This document shows, one piece after another, positions 17,341-26,160 of a stretch of 32,888 nucleotides of DNA. The position numbers were made by a program, and so were the translations under genes. The notes beneath the pieces were generated by a model. That model was given only the letters and a program-made list of their open reading frames with translations, was not told the origin of the DNA and did not search any database. This DNA comes from Candidatus Kapaibacterium sp. (lineage in GTDB: Bacteria > Bacteroidota > Ignavibacteria > Kapaibacteriales > UBA4661), in NCBI GenBank assembly GCA_004292595.1, contig RDXM01000120.1:1-32888 (forward strand), read 5' to 3'. Within the stretch, counting starts at the first letter, position 1, and every line of letters starts with the position of its first letter.

Positions 17341-18846
17341 TTAAAACCGTACACTGTATTGCACTGCGACAAGATGCAGATTTTGTGTGGAACGGAAGGT
17401 TGCTCCTTCGTAAATCTGATTGACCGAATACTGTTGATTGACGCGGTAGAGCGCATCCAAGCGTCCGTTGATGCCAAGATAATAGCCAATTCCCACAGCA
17501 CCCGTCAGCAGAGGACTGACTTCGGCTGTGCCTTCGATATAGGGCGTGGAAGCGTAATTAAAGCTCCCGCGAGCCAGAAATGGTGTTCCTGCAAATTCGT
17601 ACTCCGCGCCAATCCCGAAGCGTACTTGCACGTTCAGCAAATTGCGAATGGCAACGTTTACTGCGTTAGCGTCTATTTGTGCGCCGGGCAGCGTTAATCC
17701 CTGAAAATTGAGTCCCTGAAAATTCATGTACTCCGCACTGCCACTGATGGTAAGACCGTCTATGTGGGTCGAAGCAGCGAGATTAAACACAAACGGCGTA
17801 GAGAAAAGATAGGTGATTGTTGGCGAGTCGGGAGGATTAAAGGCAATGGAATCGGTGATGGGGTCGAATCGCGCAATAGCATTACGGCTGAAGTTTTCAT
17901 TGACACGTGTTTGCAAAGGCAGTGTGCAGCTCGCACCAATTCTTGTTCTTTCGCCAATGCGCCCTTGTGCGCCAATGACAAATTTTAGCCCACTGACGCT
18001 CTGCGTGAGCAGTTCAGCGTAGGACATTCGGAAAAAATCCACCGTACTGAAATTGATTCTATCCAAGCGATTATAGCGATTTTGCAGGTCAATTTCCTGA
18101 ATACGCCGAAACGAACGAAACTGACCAAATGTGCCGATAAGCGAGACACCAAGAGCGATTTGCGGGGTAACATCAATGCCAAATCCTGCGGCAATCGTAT
18201 GTATTTCGCCACTTTCGCGCAGCCCCATATTTTGCTGAAGATTATTGCGTAGGGGCGTAACAAAGCGGCGATTGACGGTATCGGCAAGTTTTAATCGCCA
18301 CGCAAAATTATTGGTGAGATTATTGGTGCGTTGCCCATCAACCCACGAGGAAATCAGCGTAGATTCAGTATTAAAGCCAGAAAGGGAGTCGAAGCGGGTA
18401 AAATCGCTCTCGCGGGCATAGCTGAAGGAAAAGCTGTAATTGCCGCTCTCGCCCACACGCACAGGCAACACAAGGCTCAGATGCGACGGCGCAATGGTAT
18501 TGCTATTGCGAACAAAGGTATTGCCTAAGTATGTCGAGGTGTTATTGTTGAACAGCCCTTGCAGTCCTGCGCTAAACTCTGCCGCAGGAAGAAGGGTCAG
18601 CCCCGCAGGATTGGTAAATGCGGCGGCGGCATCATCGGCGATACCATTGTAGGCAAGCCCCAGTGCGCCTTGTCGGACGCTGTGCAAATTATTGGGAAGC
18701 GTGTAGCGCAGCGCATCCTCGACGTATTGGGCTTGCCCGAAGCTCTCGCGCACCGTGCAGCAGAGAAGCAGCAAGAGCGCATAAATACAAGTGTTGTGCG
18801 ATATTCGGTAATTTTTTTTTGCGGGGTGTATTTTGCTGTGTGCCAT
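17341..18846 (-). CDS. OmpP1/FadL-family outer membrane channel
   Basis: With the ATG at 18846 the protein has 501 residues and a signal peptide (TCIYALLLLLCCTVRESFGQ). The mature start, LRYTLPNNLHSVRQGALGLAYNGIADDAAAAFTNPAGL, is the typical FadL/TodX hatch: aligned small residues, then DDAAAAFTNPAGL. The remainder is a long series of amphipathic strands ending in aromatic QYSVRF, as in beta-barrels. It should move hydrophobic compounds such as long-chain fatty acids across the outer membrane. The longer frame from 19002 is rejected: it adds FQRIFQRIFQRI encoded by a 12-bp tandem repeat, upstream of the real signal peptide. That tandem repeat therefore lies in the 5' leader 16-63 nt before the start. 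Confidence 0.85.
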   Translation of the reverse strand: MAHSKIHPAKKNYRISHNTCIYALLLLLCCTVRESFGQAQYVEDALRYTLPNNLHSVRQGALGLAYNGIADDAAAAFTNPAGLTLLPAAEFSAGLQGLFNNNTSTYLGNTFVRNSNTIAPSHLSLVLPVRVGESGNYSFSFSYARESDFTRFDSLSGFNTESTLISSWVDGQRTNNLTNNFAWRLKLADTVNRRFVTPLRNNLQQNMGLRESGEIHTIAAGFGIDVTPQIALGVSLIGTFGQFRSFRRIQEIDLQNRYNRLDRINFSTVDFFRMSYAELLTQSVSGLKFVIGAQGRIGERTRIGASCTLPLQTRVNENFSRNAIARFDPITDSIAFNPPDSPTITYLFSTPFVFNLAASTHIDGLTISGSAEYMNFQGLNFQGLTLPGAQIDANAVNVAIRNLLNVQVRFGIGAEYEFAGTPFLARGSFNYASTPYIEGTAEVSPLLTGAVGIGYYLGINGRLDALYRVNQQYSVNQIYEGATFRSTQNLHLVAVQYSVRF

Positions 18847-18861
18847 GATAATATCGCTCAC

Positions 18862-18909
18862 AATTCGTTGAAAAATTCGTTGAAAAATTCGTTGAAAAAG
18901 TTGTAGAAA
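18862..18909. repeat. 12-bp tandem repeat upstream of the FadL-like gene
   Basis: AATTCGTTGAAA occurs three times without change (18862-18897) and is followed by a degenerate fourth copy, AAGTTGTAGAAA. It begins 16 nt upstream of the start codon at 18846, in the leader or promoter of the FadL-like gene. Confidence 0.85.
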
Positions 18910-18976
18910 CATTCTGGTAAAATTATACTGATACTTATACTGATACAACACGACCAGAAGCTGCCTCCAATGGGCA

Positions 18977-19020
18977 TAAAAAAAGGCAGGAGCAATGCAC
19001 ATCGCATTGCTTTCTGCCTT
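18977..19020 (-). terminator. Rho-independent terminator of the Gly/Ser-rich lipoprotein gene
   Basis: On the minus strand, AAGGCAG / CTGCCTT outer stem and AGCAATG / CATTGCT inner stem form a strong hairpin, followed by a run of seven T. It lies about 90 nt beyond the stop at 19110 and separates this gene from the FadL-like gene. Confidence 0.85.
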
Positions 19021-19109
19021 GTTGAATGGAAAAGCACATTGAAAGAAAGAACGGAACGGAAGGGCTGATGAGGTCTGAGGTTTGAAATGTCAGAACCAAT
19101 CTACGCCTA

Positions 19110-20261
19110 TCATTTTCCACCACCACCATAGCCGCCGCCAGACTTTCCACCGCCACCACCAGAGCTTCCGCCGTAGCTACCGCCGCCACCAGAACTTCCA
19201 CCGTAGCTACCGCCGCCGCCACCGTAGCTGCCACCAGAGCTTCCGCCGTAGCCGCCAGAAGAGCGTCCACCGTAGCTGCCAGAGCTATAGCCCGATGAAG
19301 AGCTGGAGCCACTATAGCCCGATGAAGAGCTGGAACTGTTGTAGCCGCCAGAAGAATAGCTACCATATCCGCCAGAAGAGCGTCCCGACCCGTAACCGTA
19401 GAAGCGAGCGTTATAGTCGTTTGCGCCTGCTCCAGTAGAATACGTGCTGGTGTTATATTGCGATGCTTTGTTGTTGAGCGAACTCGCCGCACTGCTGTAG
19501 GTTGTAACATCCGAGCCGCGTGAGCGTCCGCCACCGTAGCCGCCGCCGTCGTAGCTGCCCATGTATGGTGCGCTGTTTGGCGTAGCGGTGTTGGAATACG
19601 CTCGCTGCGAGGCTTGTGCGCGAAGCTCAGGATTGGTGAAATTATCTATCGGCGCACCGCCAGCAGAGCCGCCGCCTATCGCATTGGGATTCATGGGATT
19701 ATTGGAATTATTCACGACGTTGATAACGTTTGTGAAATTATTGCTGCTCCACCAGCCAATAGGGCGATAAAAGCCAAAGGGCGTAAAACCACCAAAGTAT
19801 GGGTTAAAATTATACCAAGGGCAAGAGTAATACATAAACGATGAACCAAAGCCACCGCCCCAGAAGGGATCGTAGCCCCAAGGCTGTCCCCATCCTATAC
19901 CGCCGCCAAATGCCCAATCATTCCAAACGCGAAAGCGCAAACTTGGACGCGCAAACACACTCCAGCTGTCGTACCAGGGCGTAATAATTGGAACAAAAGC
20001 AACAGCACTCACAACATTGCTCCGCATGGGGTTTGTCCAGCCTGTTGAGCCTTGAAAGTTGCCTTGTGTGTTGCCAGCTTGCTCATCGGCAAGCGGGGTC
20101 GGTGGCACAGGAAGCGTATTGCGATAGCCAAAATACTCTGCGCGAGTAGTGAAAACAGTTGCACAGCTTTGCAGCAAAAACGAAGGCGCGATAATGCTTG
20201 CACTCACGCACAAGACAAGCAACCTGCGCACAAGCCAGACCGATACACGATGCGTTTTCAT
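19110..20261 (-). CDS. Gly/Ser/Tyr-rich lipoprotein
   Basis: The ATG at 20261 is supported by GGAG six nt upstream and gives a 383-residue protein with a lipoprotein signal peptide and lipobox LLQSC (C33). The middle (about 95-190) is rich in W, F, Y, G and P, with runs such as WGQPWGYDPFWGGGFG. The last ~100 residues are a low-complexity tail of GGSYGG, SSSSGYS and SSGGGG repeats. Such proteins are known in Bacteroidota as unnamed lipoproteins; I do not recognise a specific family. The tail could be disordered and adhesive or a scaffold at the cell surface, which is inference. The opposite strand shows an open frame over the tail that is only a shadow of the repeated codons. A terminator follows at 18977-19020. 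Confidence 0.8.
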   Translation of the reverse strand: MKTHRVSVWLVRRLLVLCVSASIIAPSFLLQSCATVFTTRAEYFGYRNTLPVPPTPLADEQAGNTQGNFQGSTGWTNPMRSNVVSAVAFVPIITPWYDSWSVFARPSLRFRVWNDWAFGGGIGWGQPWGYDPFWGGGFGSSFMYYSCPWYNFNPYFGGFTPFGFYRPIGWWSSNNFTNVINVVNNSNNPMNPNAIGGGSAGGAPIDNFTNPELRAQASQRAYSNTATPNSAPYMGSYDGGGYGGGRSRGSDVTTYSSAASSLNNKASQYNTSTYSTGAGANDYNARFYGYGSGRSSGGYGSYSSGGYNSSSSSSGYSGSSSSSGYSSGSYGGRSSGGYGGSSGGSYGGGGGSYGGSSGGGGSYGGSSGGGGGKSGGGYGGGGK

Positions 20262-20679
20262 AATAAACTCCATTTGAAACAGAAAAATAAAGCGAAAAGA
20301 ATACAGTTCATTTTTTGATAATTCATTTTCTTGATAGACGCATGATTGCTTGCATTGTTGTTACTGACTCTTGCTGCTGATATTTGCTGCTTGTATCATG
20401 CGCTCTCTATCAAAGAAGAGCAGGAGAGACAAAAAAAGTTACATCGCTTGAATAAAAAAATTATAGCACATTTCGGTAGGAAGCAAAAGCTCGCTGAAAT
20501 ATACAAACTCCCTACATTTTCCTTTGTTCTTTTGTTTTTCCGCGTAACTTTGCTGCGCTTTCATCGTTTTGTGAAAAAGAGAGGTGGATGCTCATTATGA
20601 AGATGTATCTATGAGCATATATCATGGTTTGCACCAACTCTCGCTCACTATTGTTTGAACATTTTTCCTTGTTACCATT
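20262..20679. other. Divergent intergenic region, 418 nt
   Basis: This AT-rich stretch separates the divergent Gly/Ser-rich lipoprotein and sppA genes and should contain both promoters. I find no repeat or hairpin of note. An 84-codon frame (20346-20600) begins with TTG, lacks a ribosome binding site and has composition like the surrounding noncoding DNA, so it is not called. Confidence 0.45.
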
Positions 20680-22890
20680 ATGGATACGCCTCATAATCCT
20701 TCTTCTCACGACCCAAACGCACCCCAATACCCGCGCTATCCGCGCTACGACGACCGCTATTATGATGAAAAATATGGTCGCCGAAAGAAATCGCGCTGGT
20801 GGATTCCACTCTTAGTTTTTTTAATCATTATTTTTGGCTTTTTTGCTTTGCTCGTCGGTGGCATTATTGCGATTACAGGGGCGATGGAAAAAAAATCAGC
20901 AGTGGTGAAGAATCACAGCGTCTTGCATTTGCGCGTAAGCGGTGGCATTCAAGAGCGCTCGCAGGAAGATTTTTTCAGCTTTTTGGACGACCGCGACCGC
21001 CCACCCGCACTTTTTGACGTGCTGCAAGGTATTCGCAAAGCGAAGTTTGATGAAAATATTGATGGTATTTTCATTGAAGGCGGCTTGCGTGCTGGAGGCG
21101 CGAAACTCGCAGAAATACGCGCTGCGCTGGAGGATTTTAAGCAATCAGGTAAGTTTATTTACGCATACATAGATATTGGCTCGGAACGTGATTACTACAT
21201 TGCTTCGGTGGCAGATTCCGTTTTTATGCCAACCGAAGGCGTGATGGAAATGAATGGATTCAGCATCGTTTCGCCCTTCTACAAAGGTACGCTGGATAAA
21301 ATCGGCGTGAATTTTCACATTGAACAGTTTGAAGAATATAAATCTTTCGCAGAATCATACTCACGCACGAGTTTTAGTGAACCCGCAAAACAAGAACTCC
21401 GCGAACTTCTGAATGCTCGGTTCGATGACTTTGTACGTGTTGTGTCTGCATCGCGGAATATGAGTCCCGAAGCGGTGCGTTCGGTCTTGCTGCGTGGCGT
21501 GTACACGGCAGATTCGTTGGTTGCGCTAGGCTTTGTGGATAATATTCGCTCGAAAGGAGCGATGCGCGAGCAGATTTTGGCGCGGGTAAATCACGGGGAA
21601 TCCGCTCAAGGCGGTGCCGACCAAGCAAGCAATGGTGAGGCTTCCAAGCAAGGTGATTCCGCTACTACGCAGACCGAACAACGAAAAAAATCTGTTGCCG
21701 AAAAAGTGCGAGAGAAAGTTGCGGCAAAAGTCGCGGCAAAGCAAGCGGAATCGGATGCCGAAAATACTACCACAGAAAATGAAGAAGAGAATGATGATAC
21801 TAACGACGGTGGCGACAAAAAATTACCACATAAACCTTTGAAAAATATACGCTTAGTGAATATTGCTCGCTATGTAAACAGCGATTCGTTCAGCAATGCT
21901 GACGACGGCAAGCCCACAGCAAGCGACAAAGCGATTGCGCTTATTTCTGCTTCGGGGACAATCGTTTCTTCTGGCGATGAAGACGACCAGTTGGTAGCGA
22001 GTGCCTTTGTGCGCGAGCTGAAAAAAGCCCGCGAGAGCAAAAAAATCAAAGCAATAATTTTGCGGATTGATAGCCCGGGCGGTTCGGCATTTGCATCGGA
22101 TGAAATGTGGGAAGAAATTCGCAAGACCTCGAAAATAAAGCCTGTGTATGCTTCTCTGAGCGATGTTGCTGCTTCGGGCGGGTATTACATGGCAATGGCG
22201 TGTGATACGATTATTGCCCATCCGAATACCATTACAGGCTCGATTGGCGTGATTCTCATGCTGCCAGATGTTAGCGCAATGCTTGATAAAATCGGCGTTT
22301 CGATGGATACCGTCGCCACGAGTTCTTCAGCCATTGGCTACGACCCTTCCTTGCCGCTCAATGCAAGCGATAAAGCGCGTATTCACCTCGAATCGGAGAA
22401 AGTCTATCGCCGATTTGTGGCGCGAGTAGCCGAAAGCCGCAAGCGTCCCTACGAGGAAATACGCGGTGTTGCGAAGGGGCGTGTGTGGATGGGACAACGC
22501 GCCAGCGAAGTAGGATTGGTTGATACTTTAGGCGGCTTACAGATGGCAATCGCTATTGCGAAGAGACGTTTGGGCGTGGACGAAGGAACAAAAGTAGAAA
22601 TTCGTCGCTATCCGTCGGATGAGACAAACCGCGTAGAACGCTTAGTGAAAAAATATTTTGCTGATGACGAGGACGATAACGCAGAAACAAATGCAGAAAC
22701 AGAAACTTCCTTCAACATCTTGAATGCCGTGCAAAAGCGCGTGGATACAAAGATGTTAGAGAAAAATGCTCTTTGGCGTGTCCTGCCAGAAAGCGTTCGT
22801 GCGCATATTTCATACCTGCTTGAACTCAGCACCATTGCTGAAAAAGAGCGCACATTGCTTGCGCTTCCATATGTGCCAAAAATTGAGTAA
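20680..22890 (+). CDS. sppA: Signal peptide peptidase SppA, 67K type
   Basis: SppA is a membrane-bound serine protease that degrades cleaved signal peptides. This 736-residue protein has a short cytoplasmic N-terminus rich in P, Y, D and R, a single transmembrane helix (about 42-68) and two Peptidase_S49 domains. The first (about 100-300) supplies the general-base lysine K221 in EEYKSFAES. The second (about 410-620) supplies the nucleophile S499 in DVAASGGYYMAMACD, preceded by RIDSPGGSAFASDE. This split Lys-Ser dyad matches the 67K E. coli form. Between the domains lies an unusual charged linker (about 305-390), rich in K, E, A, Q and D. The C-terminus (about 640-736) adds another acidic segment and helix. 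It stands upstream of an unrecognised protein on the same strand, with a 96-nt gap to its preferred start. Confidence 0.92.
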   Translation: MDTPHNPSSHDPNAPQYPRYPRYDDRYYDEKYGRRKKSRWWIPLLVFLIIIFGFFALLVGGIIAITGAMEKKSAVVKNHSVLHLRVSGGIQERSQEDFFSFLDDRDRPPALFDVLQGIRKAKFDENIDGIFIEGGLRAGGAKLAEIRAALEDFKQSGKFIYAYIDIGSERDYYIASVADSVFMPTEGVMEMNGFSIVSPFYKGTLDKIGVNFHIEQFEEYKSFAESYSRTSFSEPAKQELRELLNARFDDFVRVVSASRNMSPEAVRSVLLRGVYTADSLVALGFVDNIRSKGAMREQILARVNHGESAQGGADQASNGEASKQGDSATTQTEQRKKSVAEKVREKVAAKVAAKQAESDAENTTTENEEENDDTNDGGDKKLPHKPLKNIRLVNIARYVNSDSFSNADDGKPTASDKAIALISASGTIVSSGDEDDQLVASAFVRELKKARESKKIKAIILRIDSPGGSAFASDEMWEEIRKTSKIKPVYASLSDVAASGGYYMAMACDTIIAHPNTITGSIGVILMLPDVSAMLDKIGVSMDTVATSSSAIGYDPSLPLNASDKARIHLESEKVYRRFVARVAESRKRPYEEIRGVAKGRVWMGQRASEVGLVDTLGGLQMAIAIAKRRLGVDEGTKVEIRRYPSDETNRVERLVKKYFADDEDDNAETNAETETSFNILNAVQKRVDTKMLEKNALWRVLPESVRAHISYLLELSTIAEKERTLLALPYVPKIE

Positions 22891-22986
22891 GTTTGCAATT
22901 CGATTGGTATTCTAACGTTTTTTGGTACATTTGTTCAGAATTGTTTACAATTGTTCAAACATTTTTTCATAAAAACTTTCGCAACA

Positions 22987-23724
22987 ATGGTTAATCTCAT
23001 GTTTGTGCAGGTGGTAGAAAATCTTATCAATCTGTCACGGGAAAAGAAGCTCGTTTGGAAAGAACAAGGCTTGGCGCAGTTTACCTCACTCGAACCTGAC
23101 CTCATTACCGACCGCTTGTTTTCGTCTCGCTACAAGGAATGGAATTTATTGGTGTATGAAGAGCGAATGCCGCCGTTCATCCCCGACAATAACGAAACCA
23201 TTGTGCGGATGCAGTTTCTGGATGATTACGGTGCATTCAAGGATGAGTTTCCGCAGGATGTAGGGTTAAAAAAATTGTACGAAGTGATTAAGTATCAGCA
23301 TCGTCCGGCGGGTTCGGTGGAATTAGACCGTCTTGTGGAGGTCATTGCCGTAGAAACCCGCGCCCGCAAGCTGGAATGGCGCGAGGAAGCAGCAGCCACC
23401 TTTGGTCTCGACCCTGATACGCTCACAAGTCCAGTGTATGTAACAGAGTTTAAGGGAAAGCGATTTGTTTTGTTCTATGAACACGCGGGAAATTCTACGC
23501 ACAAAAACCCGAAAACACAAGCAACGATGTGGATTTTGGACTTACAAAATAAAAAGCTGCGTGATTTCAAAGACATTGTTGGTGTGGATATTTTATTTCG
23601 CATTGTGAACGTGAAACAGCCCGATTATTCTGCGCTCGACCAAATGGTTGATACACTTGTTGCTTCGACGATTAAAGATGTCGTGCGGAAAATGGCACTG
23701 CAACAAGCGAGCGCGAAGCAGTAG
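22987..23724 (+). CDS. Unrecognised protein with a tandem-duplicated domain
   Basis: I do not recognise this 245-residue protein. The ATG at 22987 is preferred; the frame from 22951 adds 12 residues of uncertain value. The sequence contains two copies of a module of about 100 residues. Copy 1 (about 8-108) starts VVENLINLSREKKLVWKEQG and copy 2 (about 119-220) starts LVEVIAVETRARKLEWREEA. They share the pattern (E)xxRxxKLxW(K/R)E, a (D/P)D(L/T)(I/L)T turn, a strand ending (L/F)(V/L)(V/F)YE and a closing LxxVIKYQ / LFRIVNVKQ strand. There is no signal peptide or membrane helix, so it is probably cytoplasmic. A terminator follows at 23767-23800. The fold suggests an alpha/beta binding module, but no ligand can be named. 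Confidence 0.75.
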   Translation: MVNLMFVQVVENLINLSREKKLVWKEQGLAQFTSLEPDLITDRLFSSRYKEWNLLVYEERMPPFIPDNNETIVRMQFLDDYGAFKDEFPQDVGLKKLYEVIKYQHRPAGSVELDRLVEVIAVETRARKLEWREEAAATFGLDPDTLTSPVYVTEFKGKRFVLFYEHAGNSTHKNPKTQATMWILDLQNKKLRDFKDIVGVDILFRIVNVKQPDYSALDQMVDTLVASTIKDVVRKMALQQASAKQ

Positions 23725-23766
23725 CAGGAATACACAAGCAATCTGGAGTTGTAGTTGAGAGCTTAC

Positions 23767-23800
23767 AAGGCTGTATCTATGAGCAGGTACAGCCTTTTTT
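23767..23800 (+). terminator. Rho-independent terminator
   Basis: AAGGCTGTA (23767-23775) and TACAGCCTT (23788-23796) form a stem around a 12-nt loop, followed by T6. It closes the transcript of the duplicated-domain gene. Confidence 0.88.
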
Positions 23801-23857
23801 AATTTGCATATTCGCTGCTACTTGTAAGGTTTCAAAAAATTGCACTTAAGCAAACGA

Positions 23858-23938
23858 ACTGAAATGGTTTGGTGGTGTAGATGTATAGCTCATTTCCTTC
23901 ACTTTTCGATATGCAATTTTTACCCGCTTTTAGTATAA
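23858..23938 (+). repeat. Dispersed intergenic repeat, copy 1
   Basis: The unit runs from CTGAAATGGTTTGG through AGATGTA and TCATTTCCTTCAC to the core ATGCAATTTTTACCC and TTTTAGTATAA (core 23911-23938). It is 46 nt upstream of the start of kinase 3. Copies 2 (29928-30030) and 3 (10411-10478) have the same order of blocks in the same orientation. Confidence 0.65.
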
Positions 23939-23983
23939 ACTTCAAATCACACAAACTGCATTGATATTGATTTTCTAAGATTT

Positions 23984-26083
23984 ATGCTACTTACCTCGAA
24001 CACAAATCGCACACTAAGAAACTTGCAAGGTTATTCTTTGCCGAGCAGTGTTGCTAGGATATCTACTTTTTGGGGAACAGTAGTTTTTTTGATACTCTTT
24101 GGTGCGCACCACGGACTATCACAATATCACATCCTTGAAAAGCGACATCACGAGTTGCGTTTACCTTCGGAACGCAATACACTGGAAGATTCTCTGTTGC
24201 CAATGTTGCCTCATGTACAGGATACGACGAAAGTGGCAATGCTGAACGCGCTGTCGTGGTCGTATAGAGGAGCAAATTTCTTGCTTGCTATGAAATATGC
24301 GCAAGAAGGAGCGCAAATTGCAGCAAACTTGGGCTATACACGTGTACGAGCAGAAAATTGCAATTTTATTGGTATCATTTACCGCAATGTCGGCGATTAT
24401 GAAAAAGCAATGGCGTATTTTCAAGAGGCGCGAGCTATTGCCGAAAAACAAAACTATAAGATAGAATTAGGATATGCACTGAATAATATTGGTGATGTTT
24501 ACAAGTATCTTGGCAATTACAGTCTTGCAAGGGACTATGTGCAGCGTGCACTGAATATTTTTACTGAGTTGAATCATTCTTCTGGCTTGAATTATGGTTA
24601 TTTTCGCATGGCAGAAATAGCACAACTCGAGAAAAAATTTCTTTCAGCTGTGAGCTTTTTTGAGCTTTCCCGGCGATATGATATTTCCAAAGATAATCCT
24701 GCGTGGCGTGCTGGCAATTTTCTCTCAACTGGGCAAGCATATTTAGCAGCAAACGAGTATTCGTCAGCTTTACAGGCTTTTTTTGATGCAGATAACTCTC
24801 TCGCGGATTCGTTGTCCTACAATGAAGATATTCTCACGATTTCGTACATTCAAAAAGGCAAAGCATACAGAGGCTTACACAATCTTGATTCTGCGCTGTT
24901 TTGTTTGGAAGAAGGCTTGCGCCGCTCCCAAAGCCGACAGATGCAGACAAATATTCGGGAAGCAGCAAAAGAGCTTGCGTACGTGTATAGTGATATAGGA
25001 GATTATCGCAAAGTGTCATATTTTCAAGCGATACAAATGACAGCGGCGGATTCGTTATTGCATCAGTCCGAGCAGCAGGAAATTGAGCGACTTGGTGCAA
25101 AATATGAATTAGCAAAACAGCAAGCAGACCTCGACTCGCTCCGAACTGTGCAAGACCGCCAACAAACGATAGGTATTGCATTGATACTGGGAATTATATT
25201 GCTCATACTTATTGCGTTGCTTCTCTTGCGAAATATTCGCTCTGAACGTCTTGCCAATGCTGAGATTATGCGCCAGCAGAGTATATTAGAACACCAATCG
25301 TTGGAAATAGAAATGAATAATACCATGCTTTTAGAGCGAAATTCTTTGCTGTCTATTTTGACCCAAGAAAAAACCGATCTCATGGAGATTGTTTCTCACG
25401 ACCTAAAGAATCCAATTAGTGCGGTGCGCGGGCTTGCCGAGCTTATTCGATATAATTTCGTCGAGGAGGAAAAAATATCGCAAACGGCGGAGCAAATTAT
25501 TCAAACGTCGAATAAAATGTTTCAACTTGTTACAAATGTACTTGATTTGAACAGGCTCGAAGAAGGCAGACAACAATTTAATCTCATTGAGTTTGATATT
25601 ACGTCATTAGTAGAATTTTGTGTTGAGCAGTATCGGCAGCAAGCAGCAGCAAAAAACATTACAATTTATTATCAAAATACGTCTGAAGGTCTCCATGTAC
25701 TTGCCGATGAGCAAGCGTGTATTCAAATTCTGGATAATCTTCTATCGAATGCTGTAAAATACTCACAGCATGGAACGCAAATGTCTGTGCGCATAGCATC
25801 CAGCTTTGTAGTGAATGATAGCAATAGAGAAAAAAACGTACAATATCTCCGCATTGAAGTGCAAAACGAAGGCGAAGGTATTAGCGCACAAGATATGCAA
25901 AAACTCTTTGGAAAATTCGCTCGCCTTTCTGCACGACCAACGGGCGGCGAACACAGCACAGGACTGGGACTCAGCATTGTTAAAAAAATGGTCGAAGCAA
26001 TGAATGGGCGTGTCTGGTGCGAATCAGAGCTTGGCAAAGGCGCGACGTTTATTGTGGAATTGCCTCTCTCTGTGCCAGCATAA
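23984..26083 (+). CDS. TPR sensor histidine kinase 3
   Basis: This 699-residue kinase has the domain order of kinases 1 and 2. The N-terminal stretch is longer before its hydrophobic signal segment (about 29-46, FWGTVVFLILFGAHHGLSQ). About seven TPR-like repeats (70-375) include clear ones at ALNNIGDVYKYLGNYSLARDYVQRALNI. A transmembrane helix (GIALILGIILLILIALLLL) precedes a coiled coil, HisKA with H472 in SHDLKNP, and HATPase_c with LLSNAVKYSQHG, NEGEGI, KLFGKFARL and GLGLSIVKK. In the G1 box the first residue is N rather than the usual D (QNEGEG versus QDEGEG in the paralogues). This should be examined, because that aspartate contacts the ATP adenine; the change may weaken nucleotide binding. 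The intergenic repeat copy 1 lies just upstream. A lipoprotein gene follows 77 nt downstream. Confidence 0.92.
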   Translation: MLLTSNTNRTLRNLQGYSLPSSVARISTFWGTVVFLILFGAHHGLSQYHILEKRHHELRLPSERNTLEDSLLPMLPHVQDTTKVAMLNALSWSYRGANFLLAMKYAQEGAQIAANLGYTRVRAENCNFIGIIYRNVGDYEKAMAYFQEARAIAEKQNYKIELGYALNNIGDVYKYLGNYSLARDYVQRALNIFTELNHSSGLNYGYFRMAEIAQLEKKFLSAVSFFELSRRYDISKDNPAWRAGNFLSTGQAYLAANEYSSALQAFFDADNSLADSLSYNEDILTISYIQKGKAYRGLHNLDSALFCLEEGLRRSQSRQMQTNIREAAKELAYVYSDIGDYRKVSYFQAIQMTAADSLLHQSEQQEIERLGAKYELAKQQADLDSLRTVQDRQQTIGIALILGIILLILIALLLLRNIRSERLANAEIMRQQSILEHQSLEIEMNNTMLLERNSLLSILTQEKTDLMEIVSHDLKNPISAVRGLAELIRYNFVEEEKISQTAEQIIQTSNKMFQLVTNVLDLNRLEEGRQQFNLIEFDITSLVEFCVEQYRQQAAAKNITIYYQNTSEGLHVLADEQACIQILDNLLSNAVKYSQHGTQMSVRIASSFVVNDSNREKNVQYLRIEVQNEGEGISAQDMQKLFGKFARLSARPTGGEHSTGLGLSIVKKMVEAMNGRVWCESELGKGATFIVELPLSVPA

Positions 26084-26160
26084 AAGTACTACCAGATGGG
26101 CAGTTACATTTTTCTTCAATCAGGCATACTCTCATTTCTACACTCTCCGTTGAGAACAAG

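Noticed and set aside
18847-19002. N-terminal extension of the FadL-like protein
   Set aside because: It encodes the 12-bp tandem repeat and places about 52 residues ahead of a good signal peptide.
20346-20600. 84-codon frame between the lipoprotein and sppA
   Set aside because: TTG start, no ribosome binding site, hydrophobic low-complexity translation and intergenic base composition.
26017-26160. N-terminal extension of the lipoprotein into kinase 3
   Set aside because: It overlaps the kinase 3 end in another frame; the ATG at 26161 gives a proper lipoprotein signal peptide.
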